A stretch of 64,000 bases of DNA. It comes from Pontimicrobium sp. SW4 (GTDB taxonomy: Bacteria > Bacteroidota > Bacteroidia > Flavobacteriales > Flavobacteriaceae). Position numbers and translations under genes: made by a program. The notes under the pieces are model-generated. The model had not been told where the DNA came from, did no database searches, and saw only the letters and a list, made by a program, of their open reading frames with translations. Positions 9,660 to 18,900 of the stretch are shown one piece after another. Within the stretch, counting starts at the first letter, position 1. Every line of letters begins with the position of its first letter. The stretch lies in contig NZ_CP157199.1 of NCBI RefSeq assembly GCF_039954625.1, forward strand, positions 3,348,001 to 3,412,000. Direction: 5' to 3'.

Positions 9660-10994
9660 TTAGTTATTTACCTTTACAACCATTGCATCTTTAAGGCCAT
9701 TATTTTCTATAATGTCGTAATCATTGCTTTCAGTTTCACCAACAATGTAGATGTCGCCTTGAGTAGTTTCTAAAACATCAAAAGCGAAATCTAATCCAGA
9801 GCCACCAAAGTTTTTCTGATCTAAAAGTTTGCCATTTGCGTTAATTTTAATGACCCAAAAATCATTTTCTCCATAATTAGAAGTTACAGCCTTATCGCTA
9901 CTTTTTGAGTTTCCTGCGATTAGAAACCCATTAGTTGAAGCAGAAATTGATGTTGCATAGTCAAAATTGGAACCTCCATAGGTTTTTCGCCATTTAACAC
10001 TTCCATTATCATCTATTTTAACAATAAAGAAATCGGAATTTCCTTTGTTTAAGAAAACATCTTCATCAGTGCTAAAAGAATTTCCTGCTATTATATATGC
10101 ATTATCATTAGTTTTTACAATAGATCTAGCTTGGTCAATTTCGGAACCACCAAGTGATTTTTCCCAAAGTAAATTGCCTGCTGTATCTAATTTAATAACC
10201 CAATAATCGTAAGAACCATAGCTATTAGTAATATCAAAATCATCACTTTCTGAAAATCCTGTAACTACATATCCTCCATCATTGGCTTGCACTACATCAA
10301 AAGAGCGATCATTATTTGTGCCTCCAAAATACCTACGCCATTCTATATTACCACTAGCATCAAGTTTATGACACCAAAACTCACCAATTCCATGTCGTTT
10401 GGAGTTGTTGATTCTAGTGTTCCCAAGCCCTCCCGAAGCTGTTACATCCAAGAAGCCTGTCATTAAAAACCCTCCGTCGTTTGTTTGTATAATTGAGTAA
10501 GAATGATCATGACCAGAAAAGCCATAGCTTTTTTCCCATAATATATTGCCGTTTGCATCTAATTTTAAAAGCCAATTATCATGAAAACCTTCATTATTAC
10601 TTGCGTCACCATCACTACTCATGCTATATCCCGTTATAGCAAAACCACCATCATTTGTGGCTACTACTTTTTGACCAACATCATCCCCACTACCACCATA
10701 CGTTTTACTCCAAAGCAGGTTCCCATCAGGAGTGATTTTAATTAACCAATAGTCGTTTTCTTGTAATGTCTTATCTGTAATATCTCCATCAATACTATTT
10801 GTATAACCGAATAATGCTAAATTGCCATCAGAAGTTTCTATTATTGAAACAATATGATCCTCTTGTGAACCTCCAAAAGTGTTTATAAAGGCAACATCAT
10901 TAAAAATGGACATATAGCCATCATCGCTATCTTCAAAACAAGAAGTAGAGCTGATACAGAATACCATACAAAAGAAATAGGATAGTTTTCTCAT
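9660..10994 (-). CDS. surface lipoprotein with repeated beta-propeller-like units
   Basis: 444 residues from the ATG at 10994. A longer in-frame start at 11042 would overlap the preceding gene and lacks the signal peptide. The N-terminus is an SPII signal (CISSTSCFED). The body holds seven or so repeats of about 52 residues with the pattern FGGSxxD, DGGxxxTGxSxSxDGD, WxxKLDxxGNxxWxKxYGG, resembling the delta-60/PQQ-like repeats of surface proteins. The repeats probably fold into a propeller. It lies directly after the LVIVD-repeat lipoprotein gene, probably co-transcribed. Confidence 0.8.
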   Translation of the reverse strand: MRKLSYFFCMVFCISSTSCFEDSDDGYMSIFNDVAFINTFGGSQEDHIVSIIETSDGNLALFGYTNSIDGDITDKTLQENDYWLIKITPDGNLLWSKTYGGSGDDVGQKVVATNDGGFAITGYSMSSDGDASNNEGFHDNWLLKLDANGNILWEKSYGFSGHDHSYSIIQTNDGGFLMTGFLDVTASGGLGNTRINNSKRHGIGEFWCHKLDASGNIEWRRYFGGTNNDRSFDVVQANDGGYVVTGFSESDDFDITNSYGSYDYWVIKLDTAGNLLWEKSLGGSEIDQARSIVKTNDNAYIIAGNSFSTDEDVFLNKGNSDFFIVKIDDNGSVKWRKTYGGSNFDYATSISASTNGFLIAGNSKSSDKAVTSNYGENDFWVIKINANGKLLDQKNFGGSGLDFAFDVLETTQGDIYIVGETESNDYDIIENNGLKDAMVVKVNN

Positions 10995-10995
10995 T

Positions 10996-12231
10996 TTAAC
11001 TTCCGCTTTTGCGAATAATAAATAAACCTCTTTCAATATCACTAATGATTATGTTACCGCTAGCAAAATAAGGATAAACATTCCATGCTCCATGAAAGGA
11101 TGTGCTATTGTTTTCTGGATACGTATCAAAAGAACCAACTTCGGTTATTATGCTGTTTTCTATATCAGAAATATCAATGATTCTAACGCCAGACGTATAA
11201 TTTGCTTGATACAGTAAATCTCCTTTGACATATACATTGTGATCTATAGACGTTGTTGGTCCAAGGTGTTGCATATGGAATGTTGGGTTGTCTAAATCTG
11301 TAAAATCAAACACCAAAGTCCTAGTTCTTGTATTATAATTAATCTCATCTGTTTCATCTCCAAGAATAAAGTATTTTTGGTCTTCAGTAAACCATCCTTG
11401 ATGAGTAAAACCAATATTAGAGTAAGAGATACTAGATATGTTGGTTGGGTTATTTTTATCGGTTACATCTACAATAACTACTTCATTTTCGTTGCTTCCA
11501 ATTAGTATTTCACTATTAGCGTAATCTGTATCAGGGCCATTATAAGTAACTACTTGAGCATCGTGAGAATACGAATCGTTTCCATAACCACCAGCTGATG
11601 TTGGATTTGTTGGATTTTGAATATTCACAAAATGTGGACCTCCATTATAAGTATTAGTTCCTACAGCATAAGCAAAACCAGTATCTTCATTAATTACTAT
11701 ATTATGTGCATTTCCAAATTGTGTATAACGAGCATCTTCAGTAAAAGTCTCTGGAGCTGATGTTACATCTCTTAATCTTGACAAATCAAAAACTTGCATA
11801 CCATGTCCTGATGCTTCACTAACTACAAATGCATGGTCATTGTAAACTTTTACATCTCTCCATGAACTATTAGTTGTTGCTGTTGGTAAAATTCCAACTA
11901 ATATAGGATCTATAGGGTTTGAAATATCTACAAAAGAAACTCCAGAAGATGTACACATTAAGGCATATTCCTTTCCTGTAGCTGAGTCTGTCCATCCCCA
12001 AGAATCATTTCCTTCAATACCTCCTTTTAGTTCTTCTAAAGTTATGTGGGCTAGTAAATCATAATCATTACAAGGAAATACTCCTGCAAATCCGTTTTCA
12101 CATATTACATTAGTGATATTTGGAGTGGGATTATTATCGTTAAACGTATTGTTTTTAGAGCAACTTTGCTGAAAAACTAATATAAAAGTTCCCAATAAAA
12201 CAGTTAAAAACGGTGTTTTAATATTTTTCAT
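10996..12231 (-). CDS. choice-of-anchor-B / LVIVD-repeat lipoprotein
   Basis: 411 residues with lipobox (FQQSCSKNN). Repeated units of the LVIVD type are visible: GVSFVDISNPIDPILVGILP, HFVNIQNPTNPTSAGGYG, EVVIVDVTDKNNPTNISSI, GVRIIDISDIENS. The protein ends with GLFIIRKSG. These match the choice-of-anchor-B family, probably a surface-exposed propeller. It ends 1 base before the start of the following repeat lipoprotein, so the two form a pair. Substrate unknown. Confidence 0.8.
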   Translation of the reverse strand: MKNIKTPFLTVLLGTFILVFQQSCSKNNTFNDNNPTPNITNVICENGFAGVFPCNDYDLLAHITLEELKGGIEGNDSWGWTDSATGKEYALMCTSSGVSFVDISNPIDPILVGILPTATTNSSWRDVKVYNDHAFVVSEASGHGMQVFDLSRLRDVTSAPETFTEDARYTQFGNAHNIVINEDTGFAYAVGTNTYNGGPHFVNIQNPTNPTSAGGYGNDSYSHDAQVVTYNGPDTDYANSEILIGSNENEVVIVDVTDKNNPTNISSISYSNIGFTHQGWFTEDQKYFILGDETDEINYNTRTRTLVFDFTDLDNPTFHMQHLGPTTSIDHNVYVKGDLLYQANYTSGVRIIDISDIENSIITEVGSFDTYPENNSTSFHGAWNVYPYFASGNIIISDIERGLFIIRKSGS

Positions 12232-12388
12232 GTAATTCTTTTTTAAGTACTAAAATACTATAAAAAAAGATAGCTGCATGCGTGCTCTTATAAAAGTTAA
12301 CTATATGTTAATTTGTAGATAAAATAATTGTGTAGTTATGCAATGAATTATTTTTATGAGCAGATTATACAACCTAACCATTTTTAAT

Positions 12389-14014
12389 ATGAAATCATTT
12401 TTAAGACTAGCAGCCTTTCTAGTATGTCTACAATTAACAGCTCAAAGTACCCCTTGGAGTGCAGATTTGATAACAACGCCTGAAAAGTCTAACTACCAAA
12501 AAACCTCAACTTACGCTGAGGTAATGGATTTTATAAAAGCAATTAAAAGTAAATCTAGTTTAGTGCATCTTGAATTTATGGGGAAAAGCATGGAAGGAAA
12601 AGACATTCCAGTTGTTGTAATGGCAAACCCAAAAATAAGTTCACCTCAAGAAGCTAAAGATTCAGGGAAACCAGTTATGTATGTTCAAGGGAATATTCAT
12701 TCTGGAGAAGTTGAAGGCAAAGAAGTGTTGCAGCAATTAATGCGAGATATTTTGTTAGGAGATAAGAAGCACTTACTAGATAATCAAATTATCATTTTTG
12801 CACCAATATATAACACAGATTCTAATGATAAAATGGAGAAAGGTAGACGACCATCACAAGAAGATAGTCCTGTTGAAGTTGGCATTAGAGCCAATAGTCA
12901 AGGGTTTGATTTAAATAGAGATGGTGTTAAAATGGAAGCTTTTGAAACTGAAGGATTAGTCCAAAATGTTATATTAAAATGGGATCCTGAAATGTTGGTC
13001 GATTTACATACTACCAATGGTACTTGGCATGGATACGGAATAACTTACGCACCAAGTTATCATTATGCTGGTGAAAAAGCACCTTACGATTTTACATGGA
13101 ATACTATGCTGCCAAGTATTGTAAAATCTATTGATAAAAATTATGGTGTTAAACTAGGACCTTATGGAGGATATTCGCTACGTCAAGGTTGGCCTGCGAA
13201 AGCTATTTATACGTACAATCATCATCCAAGATACATTGTAAACCAAATGGGTTTAAGGAATAAAGTGGGTATTTTAAGTGAAGCCTTTGCGCATGATCGT
13301 TTTTACAAACGTATGAATGGTACCTATGGTTTTGTAGCTGAAATTTTAGAATTCACGCATAATAATGGCAAGAAAATGGCAGAGATTAATGCTAAGGCAA
13401 CTCAAGATGCTATTGATAATGTAAAGCAAAATGCAGGTAGCGCAAAAAAAGGAGTACGTTTTAAAATGGTTCCTTTAGAGGACACCTTTACTTTAAGAAC
13501 TTACGATTATATTACTTATAATAATGAAGCTGGTGAAGAAAGATACATACGTTCTGGAAAGATTATAGATATTCCAAATGTTCAAAATTACTCAAAATTT
13601 GAAGCAGAAGTAGAAAGCACCTTACCAAGAGGTTATTTTTTACCTAAATCTATGAAACATATTGTAGATCATTTAAGAAAGCAAGGTATAGAAGTAACAG
13701 AATTGAAGGCATCGAAAAAAGCAGTTGGAGAGGAGTTCATAATGTCTGATTTAAACCTCTCGAAACGTAAGTTTGAAGGTCATTTTATGGCAAATGCTAA
13801 AGGAGAATTTGTTGCTAAAACAAAAAGATTTAAAAAAGGAGATTATTGGATAGATATGGCGCAACCATTGTCAAACCTTATTTTTTATATGTTAGAACCA
13901 CAATCAGATGATGGTTTAGTAACTTGGAATTTCTTTGATGATTATTTTAAAGAAAAAGGGATTGAGAATAAACCTGTAGCATATCCAGTTTTTAAATATT
14001 ATAAACTTAGATAA
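12389..14014 (+). CDS. M14-family zinc carboxypeptidase, exported
   Basis: 541 residues from the ATG at 12389, where a signal peptide begins (LRLAAFLVCLQLTAQ); an ATG 33 bases upstream gives a poorer N-terminus. Zinc ligands of M14 peptidases are visible in GNIHSGEVEGKE (near residue 106) and DLHTTNG (near residue 205). The QSTPWSADLITTPEKSNYQK start is common in flavobacterial members. It probably trims peptides in the periplasm or outside the cell. It is followed by a strong terminator. Confidence 0.85.
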   Translation: MKSFLRLAAFLVCLQLTAQSTPWSADLITTPEKSNYQKTSTYAEVMDFIKAIKSKSSLVHLEFMGKSMEGKDIPVVVMANPKISSPQEAKDSGKPVMYVQGNIHSGEVEGKEVLQQLMRDILLGDKKHLLDNQIIIFAPIYNTDSNDKMEKGRRPSQEDSPVEVGIRANSQGFDLNRDGVKMEAFETEGLVQNVILKWDPEMLVDLHTTNGTWHGYGITYAPSYHYAGEKAPYDFTWNTMLPSIVKSIDKNYGVKLGPYGGYSLRQGWPAKAIYTYNHHPRYIVNQMGLRNKVGILSEAFAHDRFYKRMNGTYGFVAEILEFTHNNGKKMAEINAKATQDAIDNVKQNAGSAKKGVRFKMVPLEDTFTLRTYDYITYNNEAGEERYIRSGKIIDIPNVQNYSKFEAEVESTLPRGYFLPKSMKHIVDHLRKQGIEVTELKASKKAVGEEFIMSDLNLSKRKFEGHFMANAKGEFVAKTKRFKKGDYWIDMAQPLSNLIFYMLEPQSDDGLVTWNFFDDYFKEKGIENKPVAYPVFKYYKLR

Positions 14015-14028
14015 TACTATATTTCATC

Positions 14029-14062
14029 AAAAAAGAGCACCTAAATTTAAGGTGCTCTTTTT
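14029..14062 (+). terminator. rho-independent terminator after the M14 peptidase gene
   Basis: Stem AAAAGAGCACCT/AGGTGCTCTTTT with a 7-base loop and a T-run, 15 bases past the stop codon. Confidence 0.9.
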
Positions 14063-14198
14063 GTTTTATAGAATATGATTTATTAGTAAACTAACTCGGT
14101 GCATGAGCATGAGGTATTTACAGGAAACTAATTTTGATTTCGAGACAAACTTTGGTGTATTTAAATCTCGATTATCGAGTAAATAAAAGGAATTGCTA

Positions 14199-14206
14199 TA
14201 TCTTTG
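14199..14206 (+). promoter_or_regulatory. -7 element for thiL, close to the ATG
   Basis: TATCTTTG matches TAnnTTTG and ends only 4 bases before the ATG at 14211, which would make the thiL mRNA almost leaderless. No convincing -33 TTG is seen at the right distance, so this is moderate evidence only. Confidence 0.4.
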
Positions 14207-14210
14207 CAGC

Positions 14211-15263
14211 ATGATAGAAGATAAAAACCAAACAAGAACACCGTTAAGTAGTTTAGGGGAATTTAAACTCATAGACCATTTAACAAAAAACTTTAAAATT
14301 AGCCATAAAAGTACGCTTAAAGGTATTGGTGACGATGCTGCTGTTCTCAGTTTTGATGATAAAAAAGTAGTAGTTTCAACAGACTTGTTGATTGAAGGCG
14401 TACATTTTGATTTAAGCTATATGCCATTAAAACATTTAGGCTATAAAGCAGTAATGGTGAATCTATCAGACATTTATGCTATGAATGCTACAGCAACTCA
14501 AATAACAATTTCTATTGCTGTATCAAATAGATTTCCACTGGAAGCGCTAGAAGAATTATATGAAGGAATTGAAGCTGCTGCTAAAATGTATAATGTAGAT
14601 GTGGTAGGCGGAGACACTACGTCTTCAATGTCTGGATTATTAATTTCGATAACAGCCATTGGTGAGGCAAACGAAAATGAGATAGTTTACAGAAAAGGAG
14701 CTCAACCAAACGATTTGATAGTCGTTACAGGAGACTTAGGAGGAGCATACATGGGACTTCAAGTTTTAGAGCGAGAGAAGGAGGTTTTTAAAGTAAACCC
14801 GAGCAATCAACCAGATTTAGATCAATACACTTATATAATACAGCGGCAATTAAAACCTGAAGCCAGAAAGGATATCGTAACACTTTTAAAAGAACTAAAT
14901 GTGAAGCCAACATCGATGATTGACATTAGTGATGGTTTATCTTCTGAAATTATGCATTTATGCAAACAAGGAGAAGTGGGTTGTGATGTATATGAGAATA
15001 AGATTCCGTTAGACCCTGAAGTAATTACAACTTGCGAGGAGTTTAATATTGATAGTTCGACTATTGCTTTAAATGGAGGAGAGGACTATGAGTTGTTAAT
15101 GACAATTTCTCAAGAAGATTTTCCTAAAATAAAGGCTAATCCTAACTTAACTGTTATTGGGTATATTACTGATAAGAGTGCAGGGATGCATTTAGTAACA
15201 AGAGCCGAAGAAAAAATACCTTTAAAAGCTCAAGGTTGGAACTCACTTAGCCAATCGGAATAA
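14211..15263 (+). CDS. thiL: thiamine-monophosphate kinase
   Basis: 350 residues from the ATG at 14211; a TTG 18 bases upstream is in frame but falls in the promoter. ThiL motifs: KGIGDDAAVLS near residue 43, STDLLIEGVHFDL near residue 60, VVGGDTTSS near residue 135, and ISDGLSSEIMHL near residue 240. It phosphorylates thiamine monophosphate to thiamine diphosphate with ATP, the last step of vitamin B1 synthesis. Its 3' end overlaps the convergent zinc-ribbon gene by 21 bases. Confidence 0.93.
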   Translation: MIEDKNQTRTPLSSLGEFKLIDHLTKNFKISHKSTLKGIGDDAAVLSFDDKKVVVSTDLLIEGVHFDLSYMPLKHLGYKAVMVNLSDIYAMNATATQITISIAVSNRFPLEALEELYEGIEAAAKMYNVDVVGGDTTSSMSGLLISITAIGEANENEIVYRKGAQPNDLIVVTGDLGGAYMGLQVLEREKEVFKVNPSNQPDLDQYTYIIQRQLKPEARKDIVTLLKELNVKPTSMIDISDGLSSEIMHLCKQGEVGCDVYENKIPLDPEVITTCEEFNIDSSTIALNGGEDYELLMTISQEDFPKIKANPNLTVIGYITDKSAGMHLVTRAEEKIPLKAQGWNSLSQSE

Positions 15264-15500
15264 AGAATTTTCGCTTAAATCTATTACAGGAATATTTTTT
15301 TTCCTAAGCCTGTTGTTGTGAATTCTTTCAAGAACAGCATTAATTTCCTTATACTTAGGAGTTAATAAAGTTAATTTACCATTACCATTTGTAGTAACTT
15401 GCTCTTTGCAATTTTTACAAGTGTATTCTTTTACATGATAGGTAACATTTTTTGTTACTAAATAATCATGACCAAAAAAGGAACAATATAAATGTTTCAA
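15243..15500 (-). CDS. small putative zinc-ribbon protein (paralogue 1)
   Basis: 85 residues. Pattern YCSFFGHDY then YTCKNCKEQ, giving a CxxC pair plus an upstream Cys and His, as in small zinc ribbons. It is a paralogue of the gene at 15745-16026: both have YC.(F)FGH.Y..(T/S)K, HVKEYTCK.CK..(V/L)TTN.NG(K/R)LT.LTP and a basic C-terminal half. The function is not recognised; similar short proteins are widespread in Flavobacteriaceae. The last 21 bases overlap thiL on the other strand. Confidence 0.6.
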   Translation of the reverse strand: MKHLYCSFFGHDYLVTKNVTYHVKEYTCKNCKEQVTTNGNGKLTLLTPKYKEINAVLERIHNNRLRKKNIPVIDLSENSLFRLAK

Positions 15501-15744
15501 ACCTTTTAGTTTTAGCTAATTAATAATGAGGGAATATTAAAAGTAATTTTTTTTGCAAAAATAAAAGGATTTAATGGCAAGTATTCGTTAAAGAGGTTAT
15601 TTTTTTCTTTGAACGAAACATTTTTAATTAAAAATGAAGTTAAGAAAAAGAGAAGAAGGTTATTTGGCATTAAAATTTAAGCTAAATATTTTTAGCTAAG
15701 TGGTTGGTTTCAAAAACTATAAATTAAGTGTTTTATAGTAATAA

Positions 15745-16026
15745 TTAAGCAGCAGTTGTAGCGTACATTTTTTGCTTAAGCTTAGACTTTCTTTTTGTAT
15801 GGATATATTCTAAAATAGTATTTATTTCTTTAAATGTAGGTGTAAGTTCAGTTAAACGACCATTACTATTTGTGGTCAATTGTTTTTTACAGCATTTACA
15901 AGTATATTCTTTTACGTGCTTAGTCACTAGCTTTGATACTTCATAGTGATGACCAAAAATATTACAGTATAATTTTGAAACAGAAGTCGATGGATTAGTT
16001 TGAAAGTTTGAAGTAGTTGTTTTCAT
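15745..16026 (-). CDS. small putative zinc-ribbon protein (paralogue 2)
   Basis: 93 residues. Same layout as the gene at 15243-15500 (YCNIFGHHY, YTCKCCKKQ, EINTILEYIHTKRKSK) but with an extra N-terminal 17-residue Ser/Thr/Asn-rich tail. The 244-base spacer between the two paralogues is AT-rich and shows no other gene. It probably arose by tandem duplication. Function unknown. Confidence 0.6.
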   Translation of the reverse strand: MKTTTSNFQTNPSTSVSKLYCNIFGHHYEVSKLVTKHVKEYTCKCCKKQLTTNSNGRLTELTPTFKEINTILEYIHTKRKSKLKQKMYATTAA

Positions 16027-16087
16027 AAACTATATTGGTTATTGGGGTAGTAAACTTAGAAAAAAAATACAAATAAACGCTGAAAGA

Positions 16088-16873
16088 TTATAAATTTTCG
16101 ATGAAATGCATAATAATGTAAGAAAAAGATTCTTTATCTTCAATATGACTCATATGTCCATTTGGTAATTCTACAATTTCTGTTAGCAATTCATTGCTCT
16201 CTTCTTTTAAAATGCGACCATCAATAACAGTATCTTTTTCACCAATAATAATAAGTTTTTTACATTCTAGTTTTTCAAATATATTTTTGCTGTCTAATCT
16301 AATTCTCATACCTTCTTGAGCTGCAATATATCCATTAACCGAGGTTTTTAATGCTTCAGATAAAGCAGATTTAATGGATTCTTTATGATCTATTCTACTT
16401 TTAGGCGCAAACAAGTTAATAAAAGACAGTTGCACCATACTCTTAAAATTACTTTCCACCATTTTATTAGCGCGAGTACGTAATAACTTAAGCTCAGCAT
16501 CATCATCTTTATAAGTTGAATTCATTAAACAAAGACCAGAAACTTTTGAATAAAATAATTTTGCATATGCCAAAGCAACATAACCTCCCATGGAGTGACC
16601 AATAAACGTTGCTTTTTTGATTTTTAAGTGAGATAATATTTCGTTAACTGCTTCAGCCATAAGCTCCATTGAATGGACGTTATCTATACTCTCACTATAT
16701 CCATGTCCTAAAAGATCGATGGTTACAACACGATTATTTTTGGAGAATTGTGGAATAAAATTATGCCACATTGTTGAGCTTTCTAAAAAGCCATGCAGCA
16801 AAACCACAACATCTCCCTTGCCATAATCGTTGTAATGCATTTTAGCATTTTTAAATAAAATAAAAGTGTTCAT
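16088..16873 (-). CDS. alpha/beta-fold hydrolase
   Basis: 261 residues. Oxyanion region VVLLHGFLESSTMW near residue 24, nucleophile elbow FIGHSMGGYVALAYA near residue 91 (Ser near 93), acid in IIIGEKDTVIDG near residue 208, and catalytic His in LPNGHMSHIEDKE near residue 240. It is a cytosolic serine hydrolase of unknown substrate, similar to carboxylesterase or BioH-type enzymes. It is divergent from brnQ and has its own -7 element. Confidence 0.85.
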   Translation of the reverse strand: MNTFILFKNAKMHYNDYGKGDVVVLLHGFLESSTMWHNFIPQFSKNNRVVTIDLLGHGYSESIDNVHSMELMAEAVNEILSHLKIKKATFIGHSMGGYVALAYAKLFYSKVSGLCLMNSTYKDDDAELKLLRTRANKMVESNFKSMVQLSFINLFAPKSRIDHKESIKSALSEALKTSVNGYIAAQEGMRIRLDSKNIFEKLECKKLIIIGEKDTVIDGRILKEESNELLTEIVELPNGHMSHIEDKESFSYIIMHFIENL

Positions 16874-16895
16874 TAATCAAATTTCATATCTTGAG

Positions 16896-16903
16896 CAAAG
16901 ATA
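16896..16903 (-). promoter_or_regulatory. -7 element for the alpha/beta hydrolase gene
   Basis: TATCTTTG on the minus strand, 23 bases upstream of the ATG at 16873, fits TAnnTTTG. The brnQ ATG lies 11 bases away on the other strand, so the two promoters overlap. Confidence 0.5.
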
Positions 16904-16913
16904 ATTTTATGAA

Positions 16914-18209
16914 ATGAATAATAGGAAAACAATCTTTATAATAGGTTTTGCATTATTTGCAAGTTTTTTTGGAGCAGGAAATTTAATATTACCTCCACAG
17001 CTAGGTTTTAATTCTGGACCAGATTGGTGGTTGGTAACACTCGGATTTGTGACCTCTGCAACAGTTATTCCGTTATTGGCTTTGTTTGGTCATGCAAGAC
17101 TGCAAGGAACTATGTTAGATTTTGGTAAAAAAGTATCACCATTATTTAGTTTGGTGTTTTGTTTATGTGTTTATGCAATTGCAATTGCATTACCAATTCC
17201 TAGAACAGCTGCGGTAACTCACGAAATGGCAATCCAACCTTTTTTTAATACCTCTTCACTTTTAACTAGTAGTTTATATTTTGGTCTAGCGTTTTTCTTT
17301 ATTATGAAAAGGAATAGTATATTGAGCATACTTGGTAAATTTTTAACTCCTTTAATTGTACTTATTCTTTTAGCTATCATAATTATTGGTCTTTTTACGT
17401 CACCAGAAAGTATGAATGCTTCGGTTATAGAATCACCAGCTATAGTAGCTGGATTATTGGAAGGGTATCAAACCTATGATGCTCTTGGTGGCATATTAAT
17501 TGGGGGTGTTGTTATTATTTCACTTAATCTTGAAGGAGGGATTTCTTTTGAAGATAAAAAAGTGATTATTGCAAAATCTGGATTGGTTGCAGCTTCTGGG
17601 TTATTTATAATATACGCAGGAATGATAGCTGTTGGTGCTTTGCATAACAATGAGTTTGAACCTTCAATTACCAGACCAGAGTTGCTTAAAGGCTTGAGTC
17701 TAAAAACCCTTGGAAATATTGGCAATTTGTTTTTGAGTGTGCTTATTTCGTTAGCCTGTTTTACTACAGCCGTAAGTGTTATTGTTGGTACGGCCGATTT
17801 TTTTAAAGGCTTATTTAAAGAATCTCAATTAGCTTATACAATTACAGCTATTATAGCTTGTTTATTAGGTGTTTTGGTTGGACAGTTTGATGTACATTAT
17901 ATTATTGTTGTGGCGTTACCAGCTTTAATGTTTATTTACCCTTTAACGATTGTACTTATTTTATTAAATGTGATACCACAGAAATATGCAACTAAACTAG
18001 TGTTTAAGACAGTTGTTTTAGTAACCTTTATTTTTAGTATTCCTGACTTTTTAGGCTTTTTAATAGAAGCCAATTGGTTAGAAAACATCAAGGGAGTAAT
18101 ACCTTTTGCAAAGCAAAATTTAGGTTGGGTGCTTCCAGCATTAGTTACCTTCGTTATAGTTAATTTAATTAAAAACCTCTTAAACAACGAGGCACTTAAT
18201 AACAGCTAA
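16914..18209 (+). CDS. brnQ: branched-chain amino acid:cation symporter
   Basis: 431 residues with about 12 hydrophobic helices. The start TIFIIGFALFASFFGAGNLI and LPIPRTAAVTHEMA (near residue 95) are typical of BrnQ/LIVCS transporters, which import Leu, Ile and Val with Na+ or H+. It ends at the left flank of the cassette island; the degenerate end site begins within 50 bases of its stop codon. It is chromosomal and not part of the array. Confidence 0.92.
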   Translation: MNNRKTIFIIGFALFASFFGAGNLILPPQLGFNSGPDWWLVTLGFVTSATVIPLLALFGHARLQGTMLDFGKKVSPLFSLVFCLCVYAIAIALPIPRTAAVTHEMAIQPFFNTSSLLTSSLYFGLAFFFIMKRNSILSILGKFLTPLIVLILLAIIIIGLFTSPESMNASVIESPAIVAGLLEGYQTYDALGGILIGGVVIISLNLEGGISFEDKKVIIAKSGLVAASGLFIIYAGMIAVGALHNNEFEPSITRPELLKGLSLKTLGNIGNLFLSVLISLACFTTAVSVIVGTADFFKGLFKESQLAYTITAIIACLLGVLVGQFDVHYIIVVALPALMFIYPLTIVLILLNVIPQKYATKLVFKTVVLVTFIFSIPDFLGFLIEANWLENIKGVIPFAKQNLGWVLPALVTFVIVNLIKNLLNNEALNNS

Positions 18210-18237
18210 TACGTTATTTTAAACAGCTTTTTGGCGA

Positions 18238-18280
18238 AGTCAAAAGTAACAATGAATCATATACAAAGCTAACTACAAGC
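18238..18280. other. degenerate right arm of a cassette site, left edge of the island
   Basis: The words AACAATGAATCATATAC then AAAGCTAACTAC align with the right arms of intact sites (AGCAATTAATTTTATAC then GTTGTTGGC). The outer box GCTAACTAC differs by two transitions from GTTAGCTAC, the reverse complement of GTAGCTAAC at 18745-18753 on the far side of the next gene. No matching left arm is visible, so this is probably a decayed site at the old end of the array. Confidence 0.4.
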
Positions 18281-18309
18281 TGCACAAAAGAATAAAATTT
18301 AAAATTAAT

Positions 18310-18726
18310 ATGGAAGAATCATTATTTGAATATTTCAACAGTCTTTCAAACCAAATAATAGTGATTGATTCATTATTAGGAGGGTTTTCCATTGCAGTAA
18401 TTGCCAATCTATTAATTTCGGACACAAATACTCGTTTGTTAAGAACAATTATGCAAGTGACTGTTTTATCCGCCAGTTTCTTTTTGATATCGTTATTCAT
18501 AATGACAAGAGTAATGATGATAACATCAAATGGATATCCCTTCGAATTTACAGAAGATAATGTAAAGAGTTTATCGAGTTATGGGAGTATAACCCTTATT
18601 TTAGGAATTATGGCATTGGTATCAATGATAGCTTTATCTGGCTGGACTAAATCTAAAAAAACTGGAATATTTACAACCGTAATTGGAATTTTGACTTTTA
18701 TATTTATTTTACTAATACTGTTCTAA
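18310..18726 (+). CDS. four-helix membrane protein of unknown function
   Basis: 138 residues with about four hydrophobic segments (IDSLLGGFSIAVIANLLI, MQVTVLSASFFLISLFIM, SITLILGIMALVSMIALSG, TVIGILTFIFILLILF). No family recognised. It is transcribed opposite to the array. It is bracketed by decayed boundary boxes at 18272-18280 and 18745-18753, so it may be the most distal, inverted and no longer mobile cassette. Confidence 0.6.
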   Translation: MEESLFEYFNSLSNQIIVIDSLLGGFSIAVIANLLISDTNTRLLRTIMQVTVLSASFFLISLFIMTRVMMITSNGYPFEFTEDNVKSLSSYGSITLILGIMALVSMIALSGWTKSKKTGIFTTVIGILTFIFILLILF

Positions 18727-18752
18727 AACTAAAGAAAAAAGCCAGTAGCTAA

Positions 18753-18872
18753 CAAAGAACTGAGTTAAAACTAGCGTTAATAGCAGTTGCAAATAAATTA
18801 TTAAAACAGGTTTTTGCTATTGCAAAAAGTGGATTACCTTATGATGAAAATTTTGTTTCTAAATTAGCTTAA
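18753..18872 (+). pseudogene. C-terminal remnant of an IS110-family transposase
   Basis: In frame from 18753 to the TAA at 18870-18872 it reads QRTELKLALIAVANKLLKQV then FAIAKSGLPYDENFVSKLA. That is the characteristic C-terminus of Bacteroidota IS110-family transposases. No upstream part of the gene exists here; a stop lies just before. The fragment occupies the interior of the last recombination site of the array. In classical integrons some IS110/IS1111 elements target attC sites, so this may be a relic of such an insertion. Confidence 0.7.
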
Positions 18873-18900
18873 TATTGCTTGTTTTTAACTCAGTTCTTTG
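18753..18900. repeat. terminal cassette site of c1, perfect 20-bp inverted repeat
   Basis: AACAAAGAACTGAGTTAAAA at 18751-18770 is the exact reverse complement of 18883-18902. The junctions AA^C (18752/18753) and G^TT (18900/18901) fit the array. The box GTTGTGCG at 18900-18907 pairs with CGCACAAC at 20542-20549 on the other side of the c1 gene. The arm sequence differs from the TGTATA-type arms of the other sites, and the interior is the IS110 remnant. Confidence 0.6.
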
